From assembly GCA_009746045.1 (NCBI GenBank), contig RPFO01000080.1:9268113-9322612 (forward strand): a DNA stretch of 54,500 bases. Reading direction: 5' to 3'. Under the pieces are notes generated by a model, which ran no database searches, was not told the DNA's origin, and saw only the letters and a list, made by a program, of their open reading frames with translations. The translations under genes were made by a program, and so were the position numbers. The DNA is from Mesostigma viride. Its lineage: Eukaryota > Streptophyta > Mesostigmatophyceae > Mesostigmatales > Mesostigmataceae. Numbering within the stretch: position 1 is the first letter of the stretch; each line of letters begins with the position of its first letter. Below are positions 12,001 to 30,000 of this stretch, one piece after another.

Positions 12001-15000
12001 TACTGTATTCATGGCAGCTATATGATACTGTATTCATGGCAGCTACATGATACTGTATTCATGGCAGCTATATGATACTGTATTCATGGCAGCTACATGA
12101 TACTGTATTCATGGCAGCTACATGATACTGTATTCATGGCAGCTACATGATACTGTATTCATGGCAGCTACATGATACTGTATTCATGGCAGCTACATGA
12201 TACTGTATTCATGGCAGCTACATGATACTGTATTCATGGCAGCTATATGATACTGTATTCATGGCAGCTATATGATACTGTATTCATGGCAGCTACATGA
12301 TACTGTATTCATGGCAGCTACATGATACTGTATTCATGGCAGCTATATGATACTGTATTCATGGCAGCTATATGATACTGTATTCATGGCAGCTACATGA
12401 TACTGTATTCATGGCAGCTACTGTATTCATGGCAGCTATATGATACTGTATTCATGGCAGCTACATGATACTGTATTCATGGCAGCTACATGATACTGTA
12501 TTCATGGCAGCTACATGATACTGTATTCATGGCAGCTACATGATACTGTATTCATGGCAGCTACATGATACTGTATTCATGGCAGCTACATGATACTGTA
12601 TTCATGGCAGCTATATGATACTGTATTCATGGCAGCTACATGATACTGTATTCATGGCAGCTACATGATACTGTATTCATGGCAGCTACATGATACTGTA
12701 TTCATGGCAGCTACATGATACTGTATTCATGGCATCTACATGATACTGTATTCATGGCAGCTATATGATACTGTATTCATGGCAGCTACATGATACTGTA
12801 TTCATGGCAGCTATATGATACTGTATTCATGGCAGCTACATGATACTGTATTCATGGCAGCTACATGATACTGTATTCATGGCAGCTACATGATACTGTA
12901 TTCATGGCAGCTATATGATACTGTATTCATGGCAGCTATATGATACTGTATTCATGGCAGCTATATGATACTGTATTCATGGCAGCTATATGATACTGTA
13001 TTCATGGCAGCTACATGATACTGTATTCATGGCAGCTATATGATACTGTATTCATGGCAGCTATATGATACTGTATTCATGGCAGCTACATGATACTGTA
13101 TTCATGGCAGCTATATGATACTGTATTCATGGCAGCTATATGATACTGTATTCATGGCAGCTATATGATACTGTATTCATGGCAGCTATATGATACTGTA
13201 TTCATGGCAGCTACATGATACTGTATTCATGGCAGCTATATGATACTGTATTCATGGCAGCTATATGATACTGTATTCATGGCAGCTACATGATACTGTA
13301 TTCATGGCAGCTATATGATACTGTATTCATGGCAGCTATATGATGCTGTATTCATGGCAGCTACATGATACTGTATTCATGGCAGCTACATGATACTGTA
13401 TTCATGGCAGCTACATGATACTGTATTCATGGCAGCTTCATGATGCTGTATTCATGGCAGCTACATGATACTGTATTCATGGCAGCTACTGTATTCATGG
13501 CAGCTATATGATACTGTATTCATGGCAGCTACATGATACTGTATTCATGGCAGCTATATGATACTGTATTCATGGCAGCTATATGATACTGTATTCATGG
13601 CAGCTATATGATACTGTATTCATGGCAGCTATATGATACTGTATTCATGGCAGCTACATGATACTGTATTCATGGCAGCTATATGATACTGTATTCATGG
13701 CAGCTATATGATACTGTATTCATGGCAGCTACATGATACTGTATTCATGGCAGCTATATGATACTGTATTCATGGCAGCTACATGATACTGTATTCATGG
13801 CAGCTACATGATACTGTATTCATGGCAGCTATATGATACTGTATTCATGGCAGCTACATGATACTGTATTCATGGCAGCTACATGATACTGTATTCATGG
13901 CAGCTACATGATACTGTATTCATGGCAGCTACATGATACTGTATTCATGGCAGCTATATGATACTGTATTCATGGCAGCTACATGATACTGTATTCATGG
14001 CAGCTACTGTATTCATGGCAGCTACATGATACTGTATTCATGGCAGCTACATGATACTGTATTCATGGCAGCTACATGATACTGTATTCATGGCAGCTAC
14101 ATGATACTGTATTCATGGCAGCTACTGTATTCATGGCAGCTATATGATACTGTATTCATGGCAGCTATATGATACTGTATTCATGGCAGCTATATGATAC
14201 TGTATTCATGGCAGCTACATGATACTGTATTCATGGCAGCTACATGATACTGTATTCATGGCAGCTATATGATACTGTATTCATGGCAGCTACATGATAC
14301 TGTATTCATGGCAGCTACATGATACTGTATTCATGGCAGCTACATGATACTGTATTCATGGCAGCTACATGATACTGTATTCATGGCAGCTACATGATAC
14401 TGTATTCATGGCAGCTACATGATACTGTATTCATGGCAGCTACATGATACTGTATTCATGGCAGCTACATGATACTGTATTCATGGCAGCTACATGATAC
14501 TGTATTCATGGCAGCTACATGATACTGTATTCATGGCAGCTATATGATACTGTATTCATGGCAGCTACATGATACTGTATTCATGGCAGCTACATGATAC
14601 TGTATTCATGGCAGCTATATGATACTGTATTCATGGCAGCTATATGATACTGTATTCATGGCAGCTACATGATACTGTATTCATGGCAGCTATATGATAC
14701 TGTATTCATGGCAGCTACATGATACTGTATTCATGGCAGCTACATGATACTGTATTCATGGCAGCTATATGATACTGTATTCATGGCAGCTATATGATAC
14801 TGTATTCATGGCAGCTACATGATACTGTATTCATGGCAGCTATATGATACTGTATTCATGGCAGCTACATGATACTGTATTCATGGCAGCTACATGATAC
14901 TGTATTCATGGCAGCTACATGATACTGTATTCATGGCAGCTACATGATACTGTATTCATGGCAGCTATATGATACTGTATTCATGGCAGCTATATGATAC

Positions 15001-18000
15001 TGTATTCATGGCAGCTACATGATACTGTATTCATGGCAGCTATATGATACTGTATTCATGGCAGCTATATGATACTGTATTCATGGCAGCTATATGATGC
15101 TGTATTCATGGCAGCTATTGTATTCATGGCAGCTATATGATACTGTATTCATGGCAGCTACATGATACTGTATTCATGGCAGCTACATGATACTGTATTC
15201 ATGGCAGCTACATGATACTGTATTCATGGCAGCTATATGATACTGTATTCATGGCAGCTACATGATACTGTATTCATGGCAGCTACATGATACTGTATTC
15301 ATGGCAGCTACATGATACTGTATTCATGGCAGCTACATGATACTGTATTCATGGCAGCTATATGATACTGTATTCATGGCAGCTACATGATACTGTATTC
15401 ATGGCAGCTACATGATACTGTATTCATGGCAGCTACATGATACTGTATTCATGGCAGCTACATGATACTGTATTCATGGCAGCTACATGATACTGTATTC
15501 ATGGCAGCTATATGATACTGTATTCATGGCAGCTACATGATACTGTATTCATGGCAGCTACATGATACTGTATTCATGGCAGCTACATGATACTGTATTC
15601 ATGGCAGCTACATGATACTGTATTCATGGCAGCTACATGATACTGTATTCATGGCAGCTACATGATACTGTATTCATGGCAGCTACATGATACTGTATTC
15701 ATGGCAGCTACATGATACTGTATTCATGGCAGCTATTGTATTCATGGCAGCTACATGATACTGTATTCATGGCAGCTATATGATACTGTATTCATGGCAG
15801 CTACATGATACTGTATTCATGGCAGCTATATGATACTGTATTCATGGCAGCTACATGATACTGTATTCATGGCAGCTACATGATACTGTATTCATGGCAG
15901 CTACATGATACTGTATTCATGGCAGCTACATGATACTGTATTCATGGCAGCTACATGATACTGTATTCATGGCAGCTATATGATACTGTATTCATGGCAT
16001 CTACTGTATTCATGGCAGCTACATGATACTGTATTCATGGCAGCTACATGATACTGTATTCATGGCAGCTATATGATACTGTATTCATGGCAGCTACATG
16101 ATACTGTATTCATGGCAGCTACATGATACTGTATTCATGGCAGCTATGATACTGTATTCATGGCAGCTACATGATACTGTATTCATGGCAGCTACATGAT
16201 ACTGTATTCATGGCAGCTACATGATACTGTATTCATGGCAGCTACATGATACTGTATTCATGGCAGCTACATGATACTGTATTCATGGCAGCTACATGAT
16301 ACTGTATTCATGGCAGCTACATGATACTGTATTCATGGCAGCTACATGATACTGTATTCATGGCAGCTACATGATACTGTATTCATGGCAGCTACATGAT
16401 ACTGTATTCATGGCAGCTACATGATACTGTATTCATGGCAGCTACTGTATTCATGGCAGCTACATGATACTGTATTCATGGCAGCTACATGATACTGTAT
16501 TCATGGCAGCTACATGATACTGTATTCATGGCAGCTACATGATACTGTATTCATGGCAGCTACATGATACTGTATTCATGGCAGCTACATGATACTGTAT
16601 TCATGGCAGCTACATGATACTGTATTCATGGCAGCTACATGATACTGTATTCATGGCAGCTACATGATACTGTATTCATGGCAGCTACATGATACTGTAT
16701 TCATGGCAGCTATGATACTGTATTCATGGCAGCTACATGATACTGTATTCATGGCAGCTACATGATACTGTATTCATGGCAGCTACATGATACTGTATTC
16801 ATGGCAGCTACATGATACTGTATTCATGGCAGCTACATGATACTGTATTCATGGCAGCTACATGATACTGTATTCATGGCAGCTACATGATACTGTATTC
16901 ATGGCAGCTACATGATACTGTATTCATGGCAGCTACATGATACTGTATTCATGGCAGCTATATGATACTGTATTCATGGCAGCTACATGATACTGTATTC
17001 ATGGCAGCTACATGATACTGTATTCATGGCAGCTACATGATACTGTATTCATGGCAGCTACATGATACTGTATTCATGGCAGCTACATGATACTGTATTC
17101 ATGGCAGCTATATGATACTGTATTCATGGCAGCTACATGATACTGTATTCATGGCAGCTACATGATACTGTATTCATGGCAGCTACATGATACTGTATTC
17201 ATGGCAGCTACATGATACTGTATTCATGGCAGCTACATGATACTGTATTCATGGCAGCTACATGATACTGTATTCATGGCAGCTACATGATACTGTATTC
17301 ATGGCAGCTACATGATACTGTATTCATGGCAGCTACATGATACTGTATTCATGGCAGCTACATGATACTGTATTCATGGCAGCTACATGATACTGTATTC
17401 ATGGCAGCTACATGATACTGTATTCATGGCAGCTACATGATACTGTATTCATGGCAGCTATATGATACTGTATTCATGGCAGCTACATGATACTGTATTC
17501 ATGGCAGCTACATGATACTGTATTCATGGCAGCTACATGATACTGTATTCATGGCAGCTACATGATACTGTATTCATGGCAGCTATATGATACTGTATTC
17601 ATGGCAGCTACATGATACTGTATTCATGGCAGCTACATGATACTGTATTCATGGCAGCTACATGATACTGTATTCATGGCAGCTACATGATACTGTATTC
17701 ATGGCAGCTATATGATACTGTATTCATGGCAGCTACATGATACTGTATTCATGGCAGCTACATGATACTGTATTCATGGCAGCTACATGATACTGTATTC
17801 ATGGCAGCTATATGATACTGTATTCATGGCAGCTACATGATACTGTATTCATGGCAGCTACATGATACTGTATTCATGGCAGCTACATGATACTGTATTC
17901 ATGGCAGCTACATGATACTGTATTCATGGCAGCTACATGATACTGTATTCATGGCAGCTACATGATACTGTATTCATGGCAGCTACATGATACTGTATTC

Positions 18001-21000
18001 ATGGCAGCTACATGATACTGTATTCATGGCAGCTACATGATACTGTATTCATGGCAGCTACATGATACTGTATTCATGGCAGCTACATGATACTGTATTC
18101 ATGGCAGCTACATGATACTGTATTCATGGCAGCTACATGATACTGTATTCATGGCAGCTACATGATACTGTATTCATGGCAGCTACATGATACTGTATTC
18201 ATGGCAGCTACATGATACTGTATTCATGGCAGCTACATGATACTGTATTCATGGCAGCTACATGATACTGTATTCATGGCAGCTACATGATACTGTATTC
18301 ATGGCAGCTACATGATACTGTATTCATGGCAGCTACATGATACTGTATTCATGGCAGCTACATGATACTGTATTCATGGCAGCTACATGATACTGTATTC
18401 ATGGCAGCTATATGATACTGTATTCATGGCAGCTACATGATACTGTATTCATGGCAGCTACATGATACTGTATTCATGGCAGCTACATGATACTGTATTC
18501 ATGGCAGCTACATGATACTGTATTCATGGCAGCTACATGATACTGTATTCATGGCAGCTATATGATACTGTATTCATGGCAGCTACATGATACTGTATTC
18601 ATGGCAGCTACATGATACTGTATTCATGGCAGCTACATGATACTGTATTCATGGCAGCTACATGATACTGTATTCATGGCAGCTACATGATACTGTATTC
18701 ATGGCAGCTACATGATACTGTATTCATGGCAGCTACATGATACTGTATTCATGGCAGCTACATGATACTGTATTCATGGCAGCTACATGATACTGTATTC
18801 ATGGCAGCTACATGATACTGTATTCATGGCAGCTACATGATACTGTATTCATGGCAGCTACATGATACTGTATTCATGGCAGCTACATGATACTGTATTC
18901 ATGGCAGCTACATGATACTGTATTCATGGCAGCTACATGATACTGTATTCATGGCAGCTACATGATACTGTATTCATGGCAGCTACATGATACTGTATTC
19001 ATGGCAGCTACATGATACTGTATTCATGGCAGCTACATGATACTGTATTCATGGCAGCTACATGATACTGTATTCATGGCAGCTACATGATACTGTATTC
19101 ATGGCAGCTACATGATACTGTATTCATGGCAGCTACATGATACTGTATTCATGGCAGCTACATGATACTGTATTCATGGCAGCTACATGATACTGTATTC
19201 ATGGCAGCTACATGATACTGTATTCATGGCAGCTACATGATACTGTATTCATGGCAGCTACATGATACTGTATTCATGGCAGCTACATGATACTGTATTC
19301 ATGGCAGCTACATGATACTGTATTCATGGCAGCTACATGATACTGTATTCATGGCAGCTACATGATACTGTATTCATGGCAGCTACATGATACTGTATTC
19401 ATGGCAGCTACATGATACTGTATTCATGGCAGCTACATGATACTGTATTCATGGCAGCTACATGATACTGTATTCATGGCAGCTATACTGTATTCATGGC
19501 AGCTACATGATACTGTATTCATGGCAGCTACATGATACTGTATTCATGGCAGCTACATGATACTGTATTCATGGCAGCTACATGATACTGTATTCATGGC
19601 AGCTACATGATACTGTATTCATGGCAGCTACATGATACTGTATTCATGGCAGCTACATGATACTGTATTCATGGCAGCTACATGATACTGTATTCATGGC
19701 AGCTACATGATACTGTATTCATGGCAGCTACATGATACTGTATTCATGGCAGCTACATGATACTGTATTCATGGCAGCTACTGTATTCATGGCAGCTACA
19801 TGATACTGTATTCATGGCAGCTACATGATACTGTATTCATGGCAGCTACATGATACTGTATTCATGGCAGCTACATGATACTGTATTCATGGCAGCTACA
19901 TGATACTGTATTCATGGCAGCTACATGATACTGTATTCATGGCAGCTACATGATACTGTATTCATGGCAGCTACATGATACTGTATTCATGGCAGCTACA
20001 TGATACTGTATTCATGGCAGCTACATGATACTGTATTCATGGCAGCTACATGATACTGTATTCATGGCAGCTACATGATACTGTATTCATGGCAGCTACA
20101 TGATACTGTATTCATGGCAGCTACATGATACTGTATTCATGGCAGCTACATGATACTGTATTCATGGCAGCTACATGATACTGTATTCATGGCAGCTACA
20201 TGATACTGTATTCATGGCAGCTATATGATACTGTATTCATGGCAGCTACATGATACTGTATTCATGGCAGCTACATGATACTGTATTCATGGCAGCTATA
20301 TGATACTGTATTCATGGCAGCTACATGATACTGTATTCATGGCAGCTACATGATACTGTATTCATGGCAGCTACATGATACTGTATTCATGGCAGCTACA
20401 TGATACTGTATTCATGGCAGCTACATGATACTGTATTCATGGCAGCTACATGATACTGTATTCATGGCAGCTACATGATACTGTATTCATGGCAGCTACA
20501 TGATACTGTATTCATGGCAGCTACATGATACTGTATTCATGGCAGCTACATGATACTGTATTCATGGCAGCTACATGATACTGTATTCATGGCAGCTACT
20601 GTATTCATGGCAGCTACATGATACTGTATTCATGGCAGCTACATGATACTGTATTCATGGCAGCTACATGATACTGTATTCATGGCAGCTACATGATACT
20701 GTATTCATGGCAGCTACATGATACTGTATTCATGGCAGCTACATGATACTGTATTCATGGCAGCTATATGATACTGTATTCATGGCAGCTACATGATACT
20801 GTATTCATGGCAGCTACATGATACTGTATTCATGGCAGCTACATGATACTGTATTCATGGCAGCTACATGATACTGTATTCATGGCAGCTACATGATACT
20901 GTATTCATGGCAGCTACATGATACTGTATTCATGGCAGCTACATGATACTGTATTCATGGCAGCTACATGATACTGTATTCATGGCAGCTACATGATACT

Positions 21001-24000
21001 GTATTCATGGCAGCTACATGATACTGTATTCATGGCAGCTACATGATACTGTATTCATGGCAGCTACATGATACTGTATTCATGGCAGCTACATGATACT
21101 GTATTCATGGCAGCTACATGATACTGTATTCATGGCAGCTACATGATACTGTATTCATGGCAGCTACATGATACTGTATTCATGGCAGCTATATGATACT
21201 GTATTCATGGCAGCTACATGATACTGTATTCATGGCAGCTACATGATACTGTATTCATGGCAGCTATATGATACTGTATTCATGGCAGCTACATGATACT
21301 GTATTCATGGCAGCTACATGATACTGTATTCATGGCAGCTACATGATACTGTATTCATGGCAGCTACATGATACTGTATTCATGGCAGCTACATGATACT
21401 GTATTCATGGCAGCTACATGATACTGTATTCATGGCAGCTACATGATACTGTATTCATGGCAGCTACATGATACTGTATTCATGGCAGCTACATGATACT
21501 GTATTCATGGCAGCTACATGATACTGTATTCATGGCAGCTACATGATACTGTATTCATGGCAGCTACATGATACTGTATTCATGGCAGCTACTGTATTCA
21601 TGGCAGCTACATGATACTGTATTCATGGCAGCTACATGATACTGTATTCATGGCAGCTACATGATACTGTATTCATGGCAGCTACATGATACTGTATTCA
21701 TGGCAGCTACATGATACTGTATTCATGGCAGCTACATGATACTGTATTCATGGCAGCTACATGATACTGTATTCATGGCAGCTACATGATACTGTATTCA
21801 TGGCAGCTACATGATACTGTATTCATGGCAGCTACATGATACTGTATTCATGGCAGCTACATGATACTGTATTCATGGCAGCTACATGATACTGTATTCA
21901 TGGCAGCTACATGATACTGTATTCATGGCAGCTACATGATACTGTATTCATGGCAGCTACATGATACTGTATTCATGGCAGCTACATGATACTGTATTCA
22001 TGGCAGCTACATGATACTGTATTCATGGCAGCTACATGATACTGTATTCATGGCAGCTACATGATACTGTATTCATGGCAGCTATATGATACTGTATTCA
22101 TGGCAGCTACATGATACTGTATTCATGGCAGCTACATGATACTGTATTCATGGCAGCTACATGATACTGTATTCATGGCAGCTACATGATACTGTATTCA
22201 TGGCAGCTACATGATACTGTATTCATGGCAGCTACATGATACTGTATTCATGGCAGCTACATGATACTGTATTCATGGCAGCTACATGATACTGTATTCA
22301 TGGCAGCTACATGATACTGTATTCATGGCAGCTACATGATACTGTATTCATGGCAGCTACATGATACTGTATTCATGGCAGCTACATGATACTGTATTCA
22401 TGGCAGCTACATGATACTGTATTCATGGCAGCTACATGATACTGTATTCATGGCAGCTACATGATACTGTATTCATGGCAGCTACATGATACTGTATTCA
22501 TGGCAGCTACATGATACTGTATTCATGGCAGCTACATGATACTGTATTCATGGCAGCTACATGATACTGTATTCATGGCAGCTACATGATACTGTATTCA
22601 TGGCAGCTATATGATACTGTATTCATGGCAGCTACATGATACTGTATTCATGGCAGCTACATGATACTGTATTCATGGCAGCTACATGATACTGTATTCA
22701 TGGCAGCTACATGATACTGTATTCATGGCAGCTACATGATACTGTATTCATGGCAGCTACATGATACTGTATTCATGGCAGCTACATGATACTGTATTCA
22801 TGGCAGCTACATGATACTGTATTCATGGCAGCTACATGATACTGTATTCATGGCAGCTACATGATACTGTATTCATGGCAGCTACATGATACTGTATTCA
22901 TGGCAGCTACATGATACTGTATTCATGGCAGCTACATGATACTGTATTCATGGCAGCTACATGATACTGTATTCATGGCAGCTATATGATACTGTATTCA
23001 TGGCAGCTACATGATACTGTATTCATGGCAGCTACATGATACTGTATTCATGGCAGCTACTGTATTCATGGCAGCTACATGATACTGTATTCATGGCAGC
23101 TACATGATACTGTATTCATGGCAGCTACATGATACTGTATTCATGGCAGCTACATGATACTGTATTCATGGCAGCTACATGATACTGTATTCATGGCAGC
23201 TACATGATACTGTATTCATGGCAGCTACATGATACTGTATTCATGGCAGCTATATGATACTGTATTCATGGCAGCTACATGATACTGTATTCATGGCAGC
23301 TACATGATACTGTATTCATGGCAGCTACATGATACTGTATTCATGGCAGCTACATGATACTGTATTCATGGCAGCTACATGATACTGTATTCATGGCAGC
23401 TACATGATACTGTATTCATGGCAGCTATATGATACTGTATTCATGGCAGCTACATGATACTGTATTCATGGCAGCTACATGATACTGTATTCATGGCAGC
23501 TACATGATACTGTATTCATGGCAGCTACATGATACTGTATTCATGGCAGCTACATGATACTGTATTCATGGCAGCTACATGATACTGTATTCATGGCAGC
23601 TACATGATACTGTATTCATGGCAGCTACATGATACTGTATTCATGGCAGCTACATGATACTGTATTCATGGCAGCTACATGATACTGTATTCATGGCAGC
23701 TACATGATACTGTATTCATGGCAGCTACATGATACTGTATTCATGGCAGCTACATGATACTGTATTCATGGCAGCTACATGATACTGTATTCATGGCAGC
23801 TACATGATACTGTATTCATGGCAGCTACATGATACTGTATTCATGGCAGCTACATGATACTGTATTCATGGCAGCTACATGATACTGTATTCATGGCAGC
23901 TACATGATACTGTATTCATGGCAGCTACATGATACTGTATTCATGGCAGCTACATGATACTGTATTCATGGCAGCTACATGATACTGTATTCATGGCAGC

Positions 24001-27000
24001 TACATGATACTGTATTCATGGCAGCTACATGATACTGTATTCATGGCAGCTACATGATACTGTATTCATGGCAGCTACATGATACTGTATTCATGGCAGC
24101 TACATGATACTGTATTCATGGCAGCTACATGATACTGTATTCATGGCAGCTACATGATACTGTATTCATGGCAGCTACATGATACTGTATTCATGGCAGC
24201 TACATGATACTGTATTCATGGCAGCTACATGATACTGTATTCATGGCAGCTACATGATACTGTATTCATGGCAGCTACATGATACTGTATTCATGGCAGC
24301 TACATGATACTGTATTCATGGCAGCTACATGATACTGTATTCATGGCAGCTACATGATACTGTATTCATGGCAGCTACATGATACTGTATTCATGGCAGC
24401 TACATGATACTGTATTCATGGCAGCTACATGATACTGTATTCATGGCAGCTACATGATACTGTATTCATGGCAGCTATATGATACTGTATTCATGGCAGC
24501 TACATGATACTGTATTCATGGCAGCTACATGATACTGTATTCATGGCAGCTACATGATACTGTATTCATGGCAGCTACATGATACTGTATTCATGGCAGC
24601 TACATGATACTGTATTCATGGCAGCTACATGATACTGTATTCATGGCAGCTACTGATACTGTATTCATGGCAGCTACATGATACTGTATTCATGGCAGCT
24701 ACATGATACTGTATTCATGGCAGCTACATGATACTGTATTCATGGCAGCTACATGATACTGTATTCATGGCAGCTACATGATACTGTATTCATGGCAGCT
24801 ACATGATACTGTATTCATGGCAGCTACATGATACTGTATTCATGGCAGCTACATGATACTGTATTCATGGCAGATACTGTATTCATGGCAGCTACATGAT
24901 ACTGTATTCATGGCAGCTACATGATACTGTATTCATGGCAGCTACATGATACTGTATTCATGGCAGCTACATGATACTGTATTCATGGCAGCTACATGAT
25001 ACTGTATTCATGGCAGCTACATGATACTGTATTCATGGCAGCTACATGATACTGTATTCATGGCAGCTACATGATACTGTATTCATGGCAGCTATATGAT
25101 ACTGTATTCATGGCAGCTACATGATACTGTATTCATGGCAGCTACATGATACTGTATTCATGGCAGCTACATGATACTGTATTCATGGCAGCTACATGAT
25201 ACTGTATTCATGGCAGCTACATGATACTGTATTCATGGCAGCTACATGATACTGTATTCATGGCAGCTACATGATACTGTATTCATGGCAGCTACATGAT
25301 ACTGTATTCATGGCAGCTACATGATACTGTATTCATGGCAGCTACATGATACTGTATTCATGGCAGCTACATGATACTGTATTCATGGCAGCTACATGAT
25401 ACTGTATTCATGGCAGCTACATGATACTGTATTCATGGCAGCTACATGATACTGTATTCATGGCAGCTACATGATACTGTATTCATGGCAGCTACATGAT
25501 ACTGTATTCATGGCAGCTACATGATACTGTATTCATGGCAGCTACATGATACTGTATTCATGGCAGCTACATGATACTGTATTCATGGCAGCTACATGAT
25601 ACTGTATTCATGGCAGCTACATGATACTGTATTCATGGCAGCTACATGATACTGTATTCATGGCAGCTACATGATACTGTATTCATGGCAGCTACATGAT
25701 ACTGTATTCATGGCAGCTACATGATACTGTATTCATGGCAGCTACATGATACTGTATTCATGGCAGCTACATGATACTGTATTCATGGCAGCTACATGAT
25801 ACTGTATTCATGGCAGCTACATGATACTGTATTCATGGCAGCTACATGATACTGTATTCATGGCAGCTACATGATACTGTATTCATGGCAGCTACATGAT
25901 ACTGTATTCATGGCAGCTACATGATACTGTATTCATGGCAGCTACATGATACTGTATTCATGGCAGCTACATGATACTGTATTCATGGCAGCTACATGAT
26001 ACTGTATTCATGGCAGCTACATGTATTCATGGCAGCTACATGATACTGTATTCATGGCAGCTACATGATACTGTATTCATGGCAGCTACATGATACTGTA
26101 TTCATGGCAGCTACATGATACTGTATTCATGGCAGCTACATGATACTGTATTCATGGCAGCTACATGATACTGTATTCATGGCAGCTACATGATACTGTA
26201 TTCATGGCAGCTACATGATACTGTATTCATGGCAGCTACATGATACTGTATTCATGGCAGCTACATGATACTGTATTCATGGCAGCTACATGATACTGTA
26301 TTCATGGCAGCTACATGATACTGTATTCATGGCAGCTACATGATACTGTATTCATGGCAGCTACATGATACTGTATTCATGGCAGCTACATGATACTGTA
26401 TTCATGGCAGCTACATGATACTGTATTCATGGCAGCTACATGATACTGTATTCATGGCAGCTACATGATACTGTATTCATGGCAGCTACATGATACTGTA
26501 TTCATGGCAGCTACATGATACTGTATTCATGGCAGCTACATGATACTGTATTCATGGCAGCTACATGATACTGTATTCATGGCAGCTACATGATACTGTA
26601 TTCATGGCAGCTACATGATACTGTATTCATGGCAGCTACATGATACTGTATTCATGGCAGCTACATGATACTGTATTCATGGCAGCTACATGATACTGTA
26701 TTCATGGCAGCTACATGATACTGTATTCATGGCAGCTACATGATACTGTATTCATGGCAGCTACATGATACTGTATTCATGGCAGCTACATGATACTGTA
26801 TTCATGGCAGCTACATGATACTGTATTCATGGCAGCTACATGATACTGTATTCATGGCAGCTACATGATACTGTATTCATGGCAGCTACATGATACTGTA
26901 TTCATGGCAGCTATATGATACTGTATTCATGGCAGCTACATGATACTGTATTCATGGCAGCTACATGATACTGTATTCATGGCAGCTACATGATACTGTA

Positions 27001-30000
27001 TTCATGGCAGCTACATGATACTGTATTCATGGCAGCTACATGATACTGTATTCATGGCAGCTACATGATACTGTATTCATGGCAGCTACATGATACTGTA
27101 TTCATGGCAGCTACATGATACTGTATTCATGGCAGCTACATGATACTGTATTCATGGCAGCTACATGATACTGTATTCATGGCAGCTACATGATACTGTA
27201 TTCATGGCAGCTACATGATACTGTATTCATGGCAGCTACATGATACTGTATTCATGGCAGCTACATGATACTGTATTCATGGCAGCTACATGATACTGTA
27301 TTCATGGCAGCTACATGATACTGTATTCATGGCAGCTACATGATACTGTATTCATGGCAGCTACATGATACTGTATTCATGGCAGCTACATGATACTGTA
27401 TTCATGGCAGCTACATGATACTGTATTCATGGCAGCTACATGATACTGTATTCATGGCAGCTACATGATACTGTATTCATGGCAGCTACATATACTGTAT
27501 TCATGGCAGCTACATGATACTGTATTCATGGCAGCTACATGATACTGTATTCATGGCAGCTACATGATACTGTATTCATGGCAGCTACATGATACTGTAT
27601 TCATGGCAGCTACATGATACTGTATTCATGGCAGCTACATGATACTGTATTCATGGCAGCTACATGATACTGTATTCATGGCAGCTACATGATACTGTAT
27701 TCATGGCAGCTACATGATACTGTATTCATGGCAGCTACATGATACTGTATTCATGGCAGCTACATGATACTGTATTCATGGCAGCTACATGATACTGTAT
27801 TCATGGCAGCTACATGATACTGTATTCATGGCAGCTACATGATACTGTATTCATGGCAGCTACATGATACTGTATTCATGGCAGCTACATGATACTGTAT
27901 TCATGGCAGCTACATGATACTGTATTCATGGCAGCTACATGATACTGTATTCATGGCAGCTACATGATACTGTATTCATGGCAGCTACATGATACTGTAT
28001 TCATGGCAGCTACATGATACTGTATTCATGGCAGCTACATGATACTGTATTCATGGCAGCTACATGATACTGTATTCATGGCAGCTACATGATACTGTAT
28101 TCATGGCAGCTACATGATACTGTATTCATGGCAGCTACATGATACTGTATTCATGGCAGCTACATGATACTGTATTCATGGCAGCTATGATACTGTATTC
28201 ATGGCAGCTACATGATACTGTATTCATGGCAGCTATGATACTGTATTCATGGCAGCTACATGATACTGTATTCATGGCAGCTACATGATACTGTATTCAT
28301 GGCAGCTACATGATACTGTATTCATGGCAGCTACATGATACTGTATTCATGGCAGCTACATGATACTGTATTCATGGCAGCTACATGATACTGTATTCAT
28401 GGCAGCTACATGATACTGTATTCATGGCAGCTACATGATACTGTATTCATGGCAGCTACATGATACTGTATTCATGGCAGCTACATGATACTGTATTCAT
28501 GGCAGCTACATGATACTGTATTCATGGCAGCTACATGATACTGTATTCATGGCAGCTACATGATACTGTATTCATGGCAGCTACATGATACTGTATTCAT
28601 GGCAGCTATATGATACTGTATTCATGGCAGCTACATGATACTGTATTCATGGCAGCTACATGATACTGTATTCATGGCAGCTATATGATACTGTATTCAT
28701 GGCAGCTACATGATACTGTATTCATGGCAGCTACATGATACTGTATTCATGGCAGCTACATGATACTGTATTCATGGCAGCTACATGATACTGTATTCAT
28801 GGCAGCTACATGATACTGTATTCATGGCAGCTACATGATACTGTATTCATGGCAGCTACATGATACTGTATTCATGGCAGCTACATGATACTGTATTCAT
28901 GGCAGCTACATGATACTGTATTCATGGCAGCTACATGATACTGTATTCATGGCAGCTATATGATACTGTATTCATGGCAGCTACATGATACTGTATTCAT
29001 GGCAGCTACATGATACTGTATTCATGGCAGCTACATGATACTGTATTCATGGCAGCTACATGATACTGTATTCATGGCAGCTACATGATACTGTATTCAT
29101 GGCAGCTACATGATACTGTATTCATGGCAGCTATATGATACTGTATTCATGGCAGCTACATGATACTGTATTCATGGCAGCTACATGATACTGTATTCAT
29201 GGCAGCTACATGATACTGTATTCATGGCAGCTACATGATACTGTATTCATGGCAGCTATATGATACTGTATTCATGGCAGCTACATGATACTGTATTCAT
29301 GGCAGCTACATGATACTGTATTCATGGCAGCTACATGATACTGTATTCATGGCAGCTACATGATACTGTATTCATGGCAGCTACATGATACTGTATTCAT
29401 GGCAGCTACATGATACTGTATTCATGGCAGCTACATGATACTGTATTCATGGCAGCTACATGATACTGTATTCATGGCAGCTACATGATACTGTATTCAT
29501 GGCAGCTACATGATACTGTATTCATGGCAGCTACATGATACTGTATTCATGGCAGCTACATGATACTGTATTCATGGCAGCTATATGATACTGTATTCAT
29601 GGCAGCTACATGATACTGTATTCATGGCAGCTACATGATACTGTATTCATGGCAGCTACATGATACTGTATTCATGGCAGCTACATGATACTGTATTCAT
29701 GGCAGCTACATGATACTGTATTCATGGCAGCTACATGATACTGTATTCATGGCAGCTATATGATACTGTATTCATGGCAGCTACATGATACTGTATTCAT
29801 GGCAGCTATATGATACTGTATTCATGGCAGCTACATGATACTGTATTCATGGCAGCTACATGATACTGTATTCATGGCAGCTACATGATACTGTATTCAT
29901 GGCAGCTACATGATACTGTATTCATGGCAGCTACATGATACTGTATTCATGGCAGCTACATGATACTGTATTCATGGCAGCTACATGATACTGTATTCAT